Shown piece after piece: positions 1-6,810 of a stretch of DNA of 10,635 nt (the first letter of the stretch is position 1; each line of letters opens with the position of its first letter). Location of the stretch: the NCBI GenBank assembly GCA_937893145.1, contig CALBJW010000122.1, positions 1 through 10,635 of the forward strand, given 5' to 3'. The position numbers were made by a program, and so were the translations under genes. The notes under the pieces were generated by a model. It was given only the letters and a program-made list of their open reading frames with translations. It did no database searches and was not told the origin of the DNA. Source of the DNA: an uncultured Prevotellaceae bacterium (GTDB lineage Bacteria > Bacteroidota > Bacteroidia > Bacteroidales > Bacteroidaceae).

Positions 1-1
1 T

Positions 2-607
2 GACTACGCTCACCAGTTCGACGTAACTGTAGAGGCTGAACTTGGTGTTCTCGCTGGTGTTGAGGACGAAGTTTCTGCTGCTGAATCAACTTACACTAAG
101 CCAGAAGAAGTTATCGACTTCGCTACTCGCACAGGTTGTGACTCACTCGCTATCTCTATCGGTACTTCTCACGGTGCTCACAAGTTCACTCCAGCACAGT
201 GTACTCTCGTAAACGGTGTTCTTGTTCCACCACCACTCGCATTCGACGTTCTCGCTGAAATCGAGCAGAAGCTCCCGGGTTTCCCAATCGTTCTTCACGG
301 TTCTTCTTCAGTTCCACAGGAAGAAGTTGAGACTATCAACAAGTTCGGTGGTAAGCTCGAAGCAGCTATCGGTATTCCAGAAGAGCAGCTCCGCAAGGCA
401 TCTGCTTCTGCAGTATGTAAGATCAACATCGACTCTGACTCACGTCTCGCAATGACTGCTGCTATCCGTCAGTACATGGCTGAGAACCCATCACACTTCG
501 ACCCACGTCAGTATCTCAAGCCAGCTCGTGAGAACATGAAGAAGATGTACATCCACAAGATCGTTAACGTTCTTGGTTCTGATGGCAAGCTCGCTTGCGC
601 TCAGTAA
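2..607 (+). CDS. fba: Class II fructose-bisphosphate aldolase, C-terminal part (5' end outside window)
   Basis: This is the last 201 residues and TAA stop of a zinc-dependent class II aldolase, which interconverts fructose 1,6-bisphosphate with dihydroxyacetone phosphate and glyceraldehyde 3-phosphate in cytoplasmic glycolysis and gluconeogenesis. The second class II signature is visible near the start of the fragment (VEAELGVLAGVED). It is followed by SIGTSHGAHKF and IVLHGSSSVP, which carry the two later histidines expected to bind zinc, and by the substrate-binding NIDSDSR segment. About 130-140 N-terminal residues are missing at the window edge. Codon use is strongly biased (CTC for Leu, CGT/CGC for Arg, GTT for Val), as expected of a highly expressed gene. 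It ends at a strong terminator and converges with the C10 peptidase gene. The family is clear; the exact subclass is less certain. Confidence 0.95.
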   Translation, partial: DYAHQFDVTVEAELGVLAGVEDEVSAAESTYTKPEEVIDFATRTGCDSLAISIGTSHGAHKFTPAQCTLVNGVLVPPPLAFDVLAEIEQKLPGFPIVLHGSSSVPQEEVETINKFGGKLEAAIGIPEEQLRKASASAVCKINIDSDSRLAMTAAIRQYMAENPSHFDPRQYLKPARENMKKMYIHKIVNVLGSDGKLACAQ

Positions 608-632
608 TCTTCATAGAGCAAAAGACAATAAG

Positions 633-671
633 AAAAGGAGGAAGGCTTTCGAGCTTTCCTCCTTATTTTTT
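633..671 (+). terminator. Intrinsic terminator of the aldolase gene
   Basis: A 12-bp stem (635-646 with 653-664) closes a 6-nt loop and is followed by ATTTTTT (665-671), starting about 28 nt after the stop codon. One pair is G-U when read on the + strand and would be A-C on the - strand, so the hairpin is better formed for aldolase transcripts. The opposite strand also ends in a T-rich run (CCTTTTCTT), so some activity for the convergent peptidase transcript is possible. Confidence 0.88.
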
Positions 672-688
672 GTAGGTCTTACGTTTTT

Positions 689-713
689 GCAAGTAGGTTT
701 TGTGCCTACTTGC
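689..713. other. Perfect inverted repeat between convergent genes
   Basis: GCAAGTAGG (689-697) and CCTACTTGC (705-713) form a perfect 9-bp stem with a 7-nt loop. It lies 14 nt beyond the stop codon of the - strand C10 peptidase gene. Read on the - strand it is followed by AAAAACG and not by a T-run, so it is not a canonical intrinsic terminator. It may stabilise the 3' end of the peptidase mRNA or help the adjacent terminator at 633-671. The role is inferred. Confidence 0.5.
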
Positions 714-727
714 TATGTTATATCCGA

Positions 728-3700
728 TTACTTCACAAATACCTTCTTTCCATTTATGATGTAAAGTCCTCTGCCTGTAGCGGCATTAACCTTTGCACCA
801 AGAATAGTATAGATACCTGTTGACTGAGAATCTACAACCTGCAATTCCTCAATGGCATCTGGTTCTTCCTTTTCAATGCCTCTTGTGAATGTAAGGTTGA
901 AGGCATCAGCCTTGTACCATCTGCCTGCCTTGACACCAATGAGAAGAGAACCTGTAGTATCACCATCATCTTCAGTGACAAGGATATCATTTATCTCTGC
1001 CTTTGACAAATAGAGGTTTCCGAAAGGATGGCCAGGAATAGTAACGGTACTATCGCCAGCAAAAAGAGTGACTGTAGAATGGTCATCTGTTCCAAGCATT
1101 GCTGTAAGACGGTAGTAACCAGGCTTGAGTCCCTTGACAAGCTGTTCGATGCCAACCGATGCTGAGTCAGCACTCGCAATAAGACTACAGAACACATACT
1201 TTCCATCAAGACCAACAGCACGGTTGTTGGTTGCATTCTTTCCATCGCGCACATTACCAGTTACTGTCACACCTTCCATCTTTCCTACAGTCCAACCCTT
1301 TGTTGTCATGTCCTCGAATGAAGGATTAATGATGTTGCCAGTGAAGTCAATATCTGTATTGCCTGAATCAATAATGCTCTTCATATACTCATCACCGTCA
1401 GTAAGAAGTTGTGCAGCATAAGTCTTAATCTTTAAAGAACCTGTGAGTGTAGTCTCAGCACGGTTCGAGAATTCCTTCTCTGCCTCTTGTATCTTTGAAA
1501 GATACGATTCGTAGTCTTCGGTTGTTACCATATACTTATACTTGCCGAGTATATCGTACGCAGCCTGAATGCTCTGAGCAAGGACGAGATATGCAGGGTC
1601 AAGAGTTGTTGAGGAATAAGCACGGAAACCATTCTTGTTGAGAGGATCACAGAAGTAACCACTCATTGCAGGCACCTCACTACCCTCTTCAACTGGCACG
1701 AAGTATTGTGGATCGTCTGTACCTACAAGCATTGCTAATGCTGGTGTGGTAGTAGTGGTATATGTACCAACAAACGCAGGGTCTGTATTCTGCTGTGGCT
1801 GAGCAAGAACAAGTGTATTTTCTCCATAGATAGTAAGTTTACGAGAAGAGGTTGCCATAACCAAGTATGACTTACCAGCTTCAAGAGTCTTGACATCAAC
1901 AGTCTTGTTTGTAATGCCCGAAAGGGTATGTGATGTAACGTCGCGTGCAATAATACCATCTGGAACCTGAGCATTGAAAGGAACTGTGAGCAAAGACCAC
2001 ATAGCTGGTACTGTACTGATTACCATCTCTGCCTTCTCTGCAACAAAGTCTGCACGAGGAGCGAAGTTGTATCCAGCCTCAAGTTTGAGGTAGGCACACT
2101 TTCCATCCTTCACAACATTTATGCCTTCTGCCTTTGAGTCGGCAGGAACATAGATGAGAGCATTTGGATTGATGCTCTGACTCACGTTCTTAATGTCCGT
2201 ACACTGAGTGAGGTCATATACTGTTGCTGTATTGTACTGACGCTTGTTTGCAAAGTTAGCAGTGTTGAAAAGAGTATTATCAAAGTGTCCCTTTATTGTA
2301 AGTTCTCCATTTTCATAACCTACAATTTCCATGTCGGATTCATTAAGAACGAAATACACTTCGTTAACAACACCATCATCGAATGTGATATCATCTGTTG
2401 TGCCATGAAGAGGACTTTCAAGAATACCTTTATAATACTTACCCACCTCGAAAGGACAAGTAGATGTATTACTCACAGCGAAAGAACACTGAGCATCATC
2501 CTCTGCACCAATAGTAAGTTTCGCAGCCTTGTATCCCACTTCTGTCCATTCATCTGTTTCGTCGTTGAGCTGATAGAAGTTCATTCGGTGGTTACCCTCA
2601 AATCCAACGTGCGATGCATTATTGAAACTTGTAATGACAGAAGTCTTGTCGTTGTGAACGACATTATATGTTATGCCCTTATGTTCTTCTGTTACAGACG
2701 AAGCATCCACCTTGAGTTGAGTGACATGCAAATCAGTCTGATTGACAACAGGTTCTGTTTGTGCCTGAGCAAGTACATTGAGGTTTTCATCTGTCACAAA
2801 GAAGTACCAAGTCCTTGTACTTGTTGGTTTTGCAGAAAGCGTAATTGTTGCAGAACCACCAACAGGGATTACTACATCTGTATTTTCTGATTTAGGATTG
2901 TTAGATGCTGCAGGTTTTGCTCCTGAAGTATTTGCATAAAGATAGAAACCTGAGAGTGGAAGAGTTGAATTGTTAGTAATCTTCACATTGATTTCGTTGG
3001 TTACATCCGAGTAGAGTTTTGATGGCATGATAATGCTTGCATCCACGTTCCACTTCTTTGGAAAAGCACCCACGAGACATGACTGGCTATCATAGAAACC
3101 ATTCATACCTGTAGTCTGGTCGGTTGTATAATATCCATCATAGCCATTGCCTGCACCCCAACCGAAGTTGAAGTACATCTTATCTGTGCTTGCCTGATAA
3201 CCATGAACGAATACAGCATGACCACCATTGGAAGGATGTACACCTGTGTACATTACCGGTCTGCCCTTAATAAGTTCGTTGTAGATAAGTTGTGTCCAAG
3301 CCTCTTGAGTATATGAATTACGATACTTCACCGAACCACCATTCATTCCGAAAAACTGAGAGAAAGTAGCAGGTATCTTTTCGATATTACCAGATGTGGC
3401 TGTACCATCACCATCGGCGTATGTAAGCCATGTGGCTGTACCAACGGAATAAACAAACTCAGCAACTGCCTGTTTGAATTCCTTTGGTTCATTTCCATAT
3501 TGGTCAAGCATAAGGTCCCACTTCACAGGGTGTCCTTTTGGAAAACTAATGCTTGGATGAGCATTACCGTAGTTGTATGTTGGCGTTGTACTCTGGAGTG
3601 TTGAAGGAAGGTCTTTCCTCCAATAATAAAGAATCTGACTTGCAGCTGTTGCAACACAACCACTCGTAGCACGAGCACCATTATCCACACGAACAGGACA

Positions 3701-4171
3701 GATGTCGTTGTAAGGTGAAGACTGATGCCAATGTGAAGTAACGAAAGGAGGAATATTCACACGATTGTTTGGAGCAAGTCTGCGTGCCTTGCGAGCTCTT
3801 GCCTCTGTGATGTTTGTTCCATCAGCTTGTGCGTTCTCAATAGCCATCTGCCAATAGTCGAGCATATCCTGAAGTGCTGGTGGAAGGTCGTCTGGATTGA
3901 AGTCACCACTATCTGTGTAGCCAAGCACTTCTGGAAGACAATCATCACCTGCCACGATAACAAAACCCATGCCTTCACCACGACTTATAATATAATAAGG
4001 TGAATTTTGGGTAGTGAGTCGGCGAGCCTTAGCCTGTGTTCTGAGTGTCATCTTGTGTCCAGGAACAATATATTCCTGAGCAATCTGCATTGCCTTGGCG
4101 AAATCAATAGGGTCAGCAAACGAACTGACTGCAGCCAATGCAAACAAAATAGAAGTTAGAATTCGTTTCAT
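728..4171 (-). CDS. Secreted C10-family (streptopain-like) cysteine peptidase with T9SS sorting tail
   Basis: This is a large exported cysteine protease precursor of 1147 residues, related to streptopain SpeB and Prevotella interpain A. Residues 1-19 form a signal peptide (Lys-Arg, then a hydrophobic core). Residues about 20-135 resemble the Spi/C10 inhibitory propeptide (GFVIVAGDDCLPEVLGYTD). The catalytic domain, about 140-375, contains the nucleophile in SGCVATAASQI (Cys172), the general base in NGGHAVFVHGY (His318), and FNFGWGAGNGYDGYY (331-347). After it come an Ig-like stretch (about 380-480), beta-rich regions without a confident family (about 485-850), a helical segment (about 865-935), a galactose-binding-like beta-sandwich (about 945-1095, starting NIINPSFEDMTTKGW), and a C-terminal signal ending GRGLYIINGKKVFVK, typical of Prevotella T9SS cargo. 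It should be secreted or surface-held and probably degrades host or dietary protein or peptides. No consensus promoter is seen in the 94-nt gap to lepA. The family call is firm; substrate and tail functions are unknown. Confidence 0.93.
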   Translation of the reverse strand: MKRILTSILFALAAVSSFADPIDFAKAMQIAQEYIVPGHKMTLRTQAKARRLTTQNSPYYIISRGEGMGFVIVAGDDCLPEVLGYTDSGDFNPDDLPPALQDMLDYWQMAIENAQADGTNITEARARKARRLAPNNRVNIPPFVTSHWHQSSPYNDICPVRVDNGARATSGCVATAASQILYYWRKDLPSTLQSTTPTYNYGNAHPSISFPKGHPVKWDLMLDQYGNEPKEFKQAVAEFVYSVGTATWLTYADGDGTATSGNIEKIPATFSQFFGMNGGSVKYRNSYTQEAWTQLIYNELIKGRPVMYTGVHPSNGGHAVFVHGYQASTDKMYFNFGWGAGNGYDGYYTTDQTTGMNGFYDSQSCLVGAFPKKWNVDASIIMPSKLYSDVTNEINVKITNNSTLPLSGFYLYANTSGAKPAASNNPKSENTDVVIPVGGSATITLSAKPTSTRTWYFFVTDENLNVLAQAQTEPVVNQTDLHVTQLKVDASSVTEEHKGITYNVVHNDKTSVITSFNNASHVGFEGNHRMNFYQLNDETDEWTEVGYKAAKLTIGAEDDAQCSFAVSNTSTCPFEVGKYYKGILESPLHGTTDDITFDDGVVNEVYFVLNESDMEIVGYENGELTIKGHFDNTLFNTANFANKRQYNTATVYDLTQCTDIKNVSQSINPNALIYVPADSKAEGINVVKDGKCAYLKLEAGYNFAPRADFVAEKAEMVISTVPAMWSLLTVPFNAQVPDGIIARDVTSHTLSGITNKTVDVKTLEAGKSYLVMATSSRKLTIYGENTLVLAQPQQNTDPAFVGTYTTTTTPALAMLVGTDDPQYFVPVEEGSEVPAMSGYFCDPLNKNGFRAYSSTTLDPAYLVLAQSIQAAYDILGKYKYMVTTEDYESYLSKIQEAEKEFSNRAETTLTGSLKIKTYAAQLLTDGDEYMKSIIDSGNTDIDFTGNIINPSFEDMTTKGWTVGKMEGVTVTGNVRDGKNATNNRAVGLDGKYVFCSLIASADSASVGIEQLVKGLKPGYYRLTAMLGTDDHSTVTLFAGDSTVTIPGHPFGNLYLSKAEINDILVTEDDGDTTGSLLIGVKAGRWYKADAFNLTFTRGIEKEEPDAIEELQVVDSQSTGIYTILGAKVNAATGRGLYIINGKKVFVK

Positions 4172-4201
4172 AATAGATTAGGTTTAGATTTATGTTTCAG
4201 T

Positions 4202-4245
4202 AAAAAAAGTGAAGAGTGAATCATTCCTGACCATTCACCCTTCAC
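4202..4245 (-). terminator. Intrinsic terminator of lepA
   Basis: Read on the - strand, a 13-bp stem (4233-4245 with 4209-4221) with an 11-nt loop is followed by seven T (4202-4208). It lies 20 nt after the lepA stop. One internal pair is G-U on the - strand and would be A-C on the + strand, so it is oriented for lepA. Its upstream arm and AT-rich flank closely match those of the terminator at 6767-6810. Confidence 0.9.
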
Positions 4246-4265
4246 CTTATATTATTTATTCATCA

Positions 4266-6074
4266 TCAATCGTCATCAAGTTTGAGAACTGCAAGGAATG
4301 CCTTCTGTGGCACCTGCACATTACCAATCTGCTTCATACGCTTCTTACCTCGTTTCTGTTTTTCGAGGAGCTTGCGCTTACGACTCACGTCACCACCGTA
4401 ACACTTTGCAAGCACATCCTTGCGCACCTGCTTAACTGTCTCGCGGGCAACAATCTTTCCACCAATCGCAGCCTGAATAGCTATGTCAAACTGCTGTCGT
4501 GGAAGGAGGTCCTTCAAGCGTTCACACATACGGCGTCCGAGTGTGACAGCGTTGTCAACGTGTGTGAGTGTTGAGAGTGCATCAACCGGTTCACCGTTGA
4601 GGAGGATATCGAGCTTAACAAGTTTAGATGGTCGGAAACCTGCCTGCTGATAATCGAACGAAGCATAACCACGAGAAATGCTCTTGAGTTTATCGTAGAA
4701 GTCGATGACAATCTCACCAAGTGGCATGAGGAACTCAATCTCAACACGATTACCAGCGATGAAGTCCTGCTTCACGAGTTCACCACGTTTACCAAGACAG
4801 AGTGTCATGATAGGGCCGATATAAGTGGCTGTTGTGATGATAGTTGCACGAATATATGGTTCTTCCACATGGTCAATGAGTGTTGGATCTGGCATTCCCG
4901 AAGGGTTGTGAACCTCTTCACACTCGCCCTGCTTATCGTAAATCATGTACGATACGTTAGGTACGGTAGTGATGACATCCATGTTGAACTCACGGTCAAG
5001 TCGTTCCTGAACAATCTCCATGTGGAGGAGACCAAGGAATCCACATCGGAAACCGAATCCGAGTGCTGCAGACGACTCGTGCATGAATGTGAGCGAAGCA
5101 TCGTTGAGCTGAAGTTTCTCAAGTGATGTGCGGAGGTTTTCGTAGTCTTCTGTCTCGATAGGATAGATACCTGCGAAGACCATTGGCTTCACTTCCTGGA
5201 AACCTTCAATGGCACTTGTGCTGGCATTAGCAACAGTTGTGATTGTATCGCCCACCTTTACCTCAACTGCATTCTTGATACCAGTCACGATGTAGCCTAC
5301 ATCACCTGTGCGAAGTTCCTTCTTTGGTACCATGTCCATCTTCAGCACACCAATTTCTTCTGCAAGGTACTCTTTCTTGGTGTTGATGAATCGAACCTTT
5401 TCACCTGGTCGCATCACACCGTTTACAATCTTGAAGTAAGCGATGATACCACGATATGAGTTGAACACAGAGTCGAAGATAAGTGCCTGAAGTGGTGCTT
5501 CCTCCTCACCTACTGGGTGTGGAATGCGCTCAACTACAGAACGAAGGATATCCTCAACACCTTCACCAGTCTTACCACTGGCATAGATGATGTCCTCGTA
5601 GTCGCAACCAATGAGGTCAACAATTTCGTCTGCCACCTCTTCTGGCATTGCGTTTGGCATGTCAATCTTGTTGACAACAGGGATAATCTCAAGATTATGG
5701 TCTATTGCCATGTAGAGGTTTGAGATAGTCTGTGCCTGTACACCTTGTGTTGCATCGACGATAAGCAATGCACCTTCACAAGCAGCAATAGAACGGCTCA
5801 CCTCATACGAGAAGTCAACGTGTCCCGGAGTATCGATAAGGTTGAGAACAAAATTCTGATTCTTGAACTCATCCTTCTCACCATCATACTTGTAGTCCAT
5901 CTGAATGGCGTGACTCTTGATGGTGATGCCTCGTTCCTGCTCAAGGTCCATATCATCGAGCATCTGTCCCTGAGTAATCTTTATCGTATTTGTCTTCTCA
6001 AGCAAACGGTCGGCAATGGTCGATTTACCATGGTCGATATGTGCTATGATACAAAAGTTTCTTATATTCTTCAT
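4266..6074 (-). CDS. lepA: Elongation factor 4 (LepA), ribosome-associated GTPase
   Basis: LepA/EF4 is a membrane- and ribosome-associated translational GTPase that can remodel stalled or mis-translocated ribosomes and supports 30S biogenesis. The 602 residues match the usual full length of about 600. GTPase motifs are intact: P-loop AHIDHGKST (11-19), switch I ERGIT (48-52), DTPGH (81-85) and NKID (135-138). The G5 motif reads ASGKTG (165-170), where SAK is more common. EF-G-like domains II, III and V follow. The C-terminus is the LepA-specific basic domain (RKDVLAKCYGGDVSRKRK) ending with VPQKAFLAVL. The ATG at 6072-6074 aligns with the family N-terminus MKNIRNFCIIAHIDHGK. A consensus promoter lies just upstream, giving a leader of only about 13 nt, and a terminator follows, so it is probably transcribed alone. 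Confidence 0.98.
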   Translation of the reverse strand: MKNIRNFCIIAHIDHGKSTIADRLLEKTNTIKITQGQMLDDMDLEQERGITIKSHAIQMDYKYDGEKDEFKNQNFVLNLIDTPGHVDFSYEVSRSIAACEGALLIVDATQGVQAQTISNLYMAIDHNLEIIPVVNKIDMPNAMPEEVADEIVDLIGCDYEDIIYASGKTGEGVEDILRSVVERIPHPVGEEEAPLQALIFDSVFNSYRGIIAYFKIVNGVMRPGEKVRFINTKKEYLAEEIGVLKMDMVPKKELRTGDVGYIVTGIKNAVEVKVGDTITTVANASTSAIEGFQEVKPMVFAGIYPIETEDYENLRTSLEKLQLNDASLTFMHESSAALGFGFRCGFLGLLHMEIVQERLDREFNMDVITTVPNVSYMIYDKQGECEEVHNPSGMPDPTLIDHVEEPYIRATIITTATYIGPIMTLCLGKRGELVKQDFIAGNRVEIEFLMPLGEIVIDFYDKLKSISRGYASFDYQQAGFRPSKLVKLDILLNGEPVDALSTLTHVDNAVTLGRRMCERLKDLLPRQQFDIAIQAAIGGKIVARETVKQVRKDVLAKCYGGDVSRKRKLLEKQKRGKKRMKQIGNVQVPQKAFLAVLKLDDD

Positions 6075-6093
6075 CTATAGGTATAATTTTTTG

Positions 6094-6124
6094 CAAAGAT
6101 ACAAAAAAGGATTGACACAACAAA
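6094..6124 (-). promoter_or_regulatory. Bacteroidota-type promoter of lepA
   Basis: On the - strand, TATCTTTG (6094-6101) matches the -7 consensus TAnnTTTG exactly. It is preceded by a 19-bp spacer and TTTG (6121-6124) as the -33 element, within a longer TTTTTG. The start site would be near 6088, about 13 nt before the lepA ATG. The short AT-rich leader lacks a Shine-Dalgarno sequence, as is common in this phylum. Confidence 0.8.
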
Positions 6125-6155
6125 AAGTAGAACACGCAAAAAATAGGTTTGCACA

Positions 6156-6221
6156 AAACATACGGAAGAATGAGATTAAACATACGGAAGAATGAGGTCA
6201 AACTTGCGGTGGTTTGAGGAT
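6156..6221. repeat. 22-bp tandem repeat, two near-identical units plus one degenerate
   Basis: Units at 6156-6177 and 6178-6199 are identical over 19 bp (AAACATACGGAAGAATGAG) and differ only in the last three. A third, diverged unit follows in register at 6200-6221, keeping AAAC, CGG and TGAGG. On the - strand each carries a CCG(T/C)A(T/A)G core. The array is 32 bp upstream of the lepA -33 element. It is not coding in any convincing frame. A regulatory role or an extragenic repeat family are both possible. Confidence 0.75.
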
Positions 6222-6238
6222 GTCCGTGCTTACGGACA
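6221..6238. repeat. Short inverted repeat abutting the tandem array
   Basis: TGTCCGT (6221-6227) and ACGGACA (6232-6238) pair perfectly around GCTT. The element shares the CCGTAAG core (on the - strand) with the adjacent 22-bp units. TCCGTGC(T/A)TA recurs at 6223 and at 6245, again 22 bp apart, so it may be part of the same repeat system. Confidence 0.55.
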
Positions 6239-6269
6239 ATCCCATCCGTGCATAACATAACAAAAAGAC

Positions 6270-6312
6270 ATAAAAAAGAAATGCACCACTCAAGAAGAAA
6301 TGAGCGGTGCAT
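6270..6312 (-). terminator. Intrinsic terminator of the winged-helix gene
   Basis: On the - strand a 12-bp stem (6301-6312 with 6281-6292) with an 8-nt loop is followed by TTCTTTTTTA (6271-6280). One pair is G-U on the - strand and A-C on the + strand, which fits termination of the gene ending at 6337. It lies 24 nt after that stop codon. Confidence 0.85.
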
Positions 6313-6320
6313 CTTATTTG

Positions 6321-6340
6321 GTAATTCGGCAACGAATTAC
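6321..6340. other. Perfect hairpin overlapping the winged-helix gene stop codon
   Basis: GTAATTCG (6321-6328) and CGAATTAC (6333-6340) form a perfect 8-bp stem around a 4-nt loop. One arm contains the TAA stop codon (6337-6339). The hairpin is separated by only 8 nt from the terminator stem at 6281-6312, giving two hairpins in a row at the 3' end of this mRNA. It could protect the transcript or affect termination of translation. The role is not known. Confidence 0.55.
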
Positions 6341-6546
6341 TTGAGAGCATACTTGTAAGGATCCTTCTCGTCACCTGTTTCAGTAACGTTGAGCTTGTCC
6401 TCACGAAGAAGCCAGCCGAGACCGAGGAGGAAATCCTTCTCTGTGAGCTTTGTTGCCTTCTTGATTGCCTTGAAAGTGAGACCTTCTGTCTCTGCAATTG
6501 CAGTGTAGATTGTACCTGCAATGTTACCTGCTTTTTCCTGTAACAT
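6337..6546 (-). CDS. Small winged helix-turn-helix protein (DUF2582-like)
   Basis: This 69-residue protein resembles the short stand-alone winged helix-turn-helix proteins widespread in Bacteroidales (DUF2582/wHTH_10). Helix 1 is about residues 6-20 (AGNIAGTIYTAIAET). The helix-turn-helix follows at about 23-50 (LTFKAIKKATKLTEKDFLLGLGWLLRED). The last part, LNVTETGDEKDPYKYALK, would form the wing. The length is normal for the family and there is no partner domain. A DNA-binding role is inferred from the fold; neither target nor effector is known. It has its own consensus promoter about 90 nt upstream and its own terminator, so it appears to be a single-gene transcript. A perfect palindrome just upstream of the promoter could be an operator, possibly for its own product. 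Confidence 0.88.
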   Translation of the reverse strand: MLQEKAGNIAGTIYTAIAETEGLTFKAIKKATKLTEKDFLLGLGWLLREDKLNVTETGDEKDPYKYALK

Positions 6547-6632
6547 AATCTACTTTACCTTTTTAAAATTAATATAATAACTATTTTCTTGTTAAATTCC
6601 CTACTAATTAGAGATTGTCCTTAAAAACGATG

Positions 6633-6664
6633 CAAAGTTAAATATTATTTGCAAACTGACCAAA
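6633..6664 (-). promoter_or_regulatory. Bacteroidota-type promoter of the winged-helix gene
   Basis: On the - strand TAACTTTG (6633-6640) matches the -7 consensus TAnnTTTG, with TTTG (6661-6664) 20 bp further upstream. The start site would be near 6627, leaving an AT-rich leader of about 80 nt before the ATG at 6546. The -33 element sits inside an imperfect inverted repeat (6658-6673, GACCAAAATTTCGGAC). Confidence 0.72.
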
Positions 6665-6682
6665 ATTTCGGACAAAAAATGC

Positions 6683-6696
6683 TGTGTGCGCACACA
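6683..6696. promoter_or_regulatory. Perfect 14-bp palindrome, candidate operator
   Basis: TGTGTGCGCACACA is a perfect palindrome, GC-rich within an otherwise AT-rich spacer. It lies 18 bp upstream of the -33 element of the winged-helix gene and downstream of the terminator at 6767-6810. The position and symmetry fit binding by a dimeric regulator. There is no U-run next to it and the stem has no loop, so it is not a terminator. Confidence 0.45.
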
Positions 6697-6766
6697 AAAA
6701 GTTAAATTTTCTTTATTTTTAGCCACAAAATAGCCTTACCAGATTGCATATTGAACAAAAGTAGTT

Positions 6767-6810
6767 AATAAAACAAAAAAGTGAAAAGTCACCGAAGTGA
6801 CCTTTCACTT
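6767..6810 (-). terminator. Intrinsic terminator of the yebC-TSCPD transcript, UUCG loop
   Basis: On the - strand a 14-bp stem (6797-6810 with 6779-6792) is capped by TTCG closed by C-G, the very stable cUUCGg tetraloop, and followed by T-rich sequence (TTTTGTTTTATT). One pair is G-U on the - strand only. It begins 24 nt after the TSCPD stop and is the first clear terminator after pheT. Confidence 0.9.

Noticed and set aside
573..764. 63-codon + strand frame across the aldolase end and terminator
   Set aside because: It runs through the aldolase 3' end, the terminator hairpin and into the convergent peptidase gene, with no supporting signal.
2285..2890. 201-codon open frame on the + strand inside the C10 peptidase gene
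   Set aside because: It is antisense to the peptidase and shows no recognisable domain, with Cys and Ile content expected of a shadow frame.
6156..6221. CRISPR array
   Set aside because: The 22-bp units are directly adjacent with no unique spacers, and no cas genes are present.
6025..6521. Two open frames (95 and 107 codons) on the - strand crossing the repeat array and lepA start
   Set aside because: They overlap the winged-helix gene, its terminator and the lepA promoter in other frames, and their sequence reflects the DNA repeats.
6683..6696. Terminator at the GC-rich palindrome
   Set aside because: A continuous palindrome without a loop would form only a short hairpin, and no T-run of terminator type directly follows the stem in a place where a gene ends.
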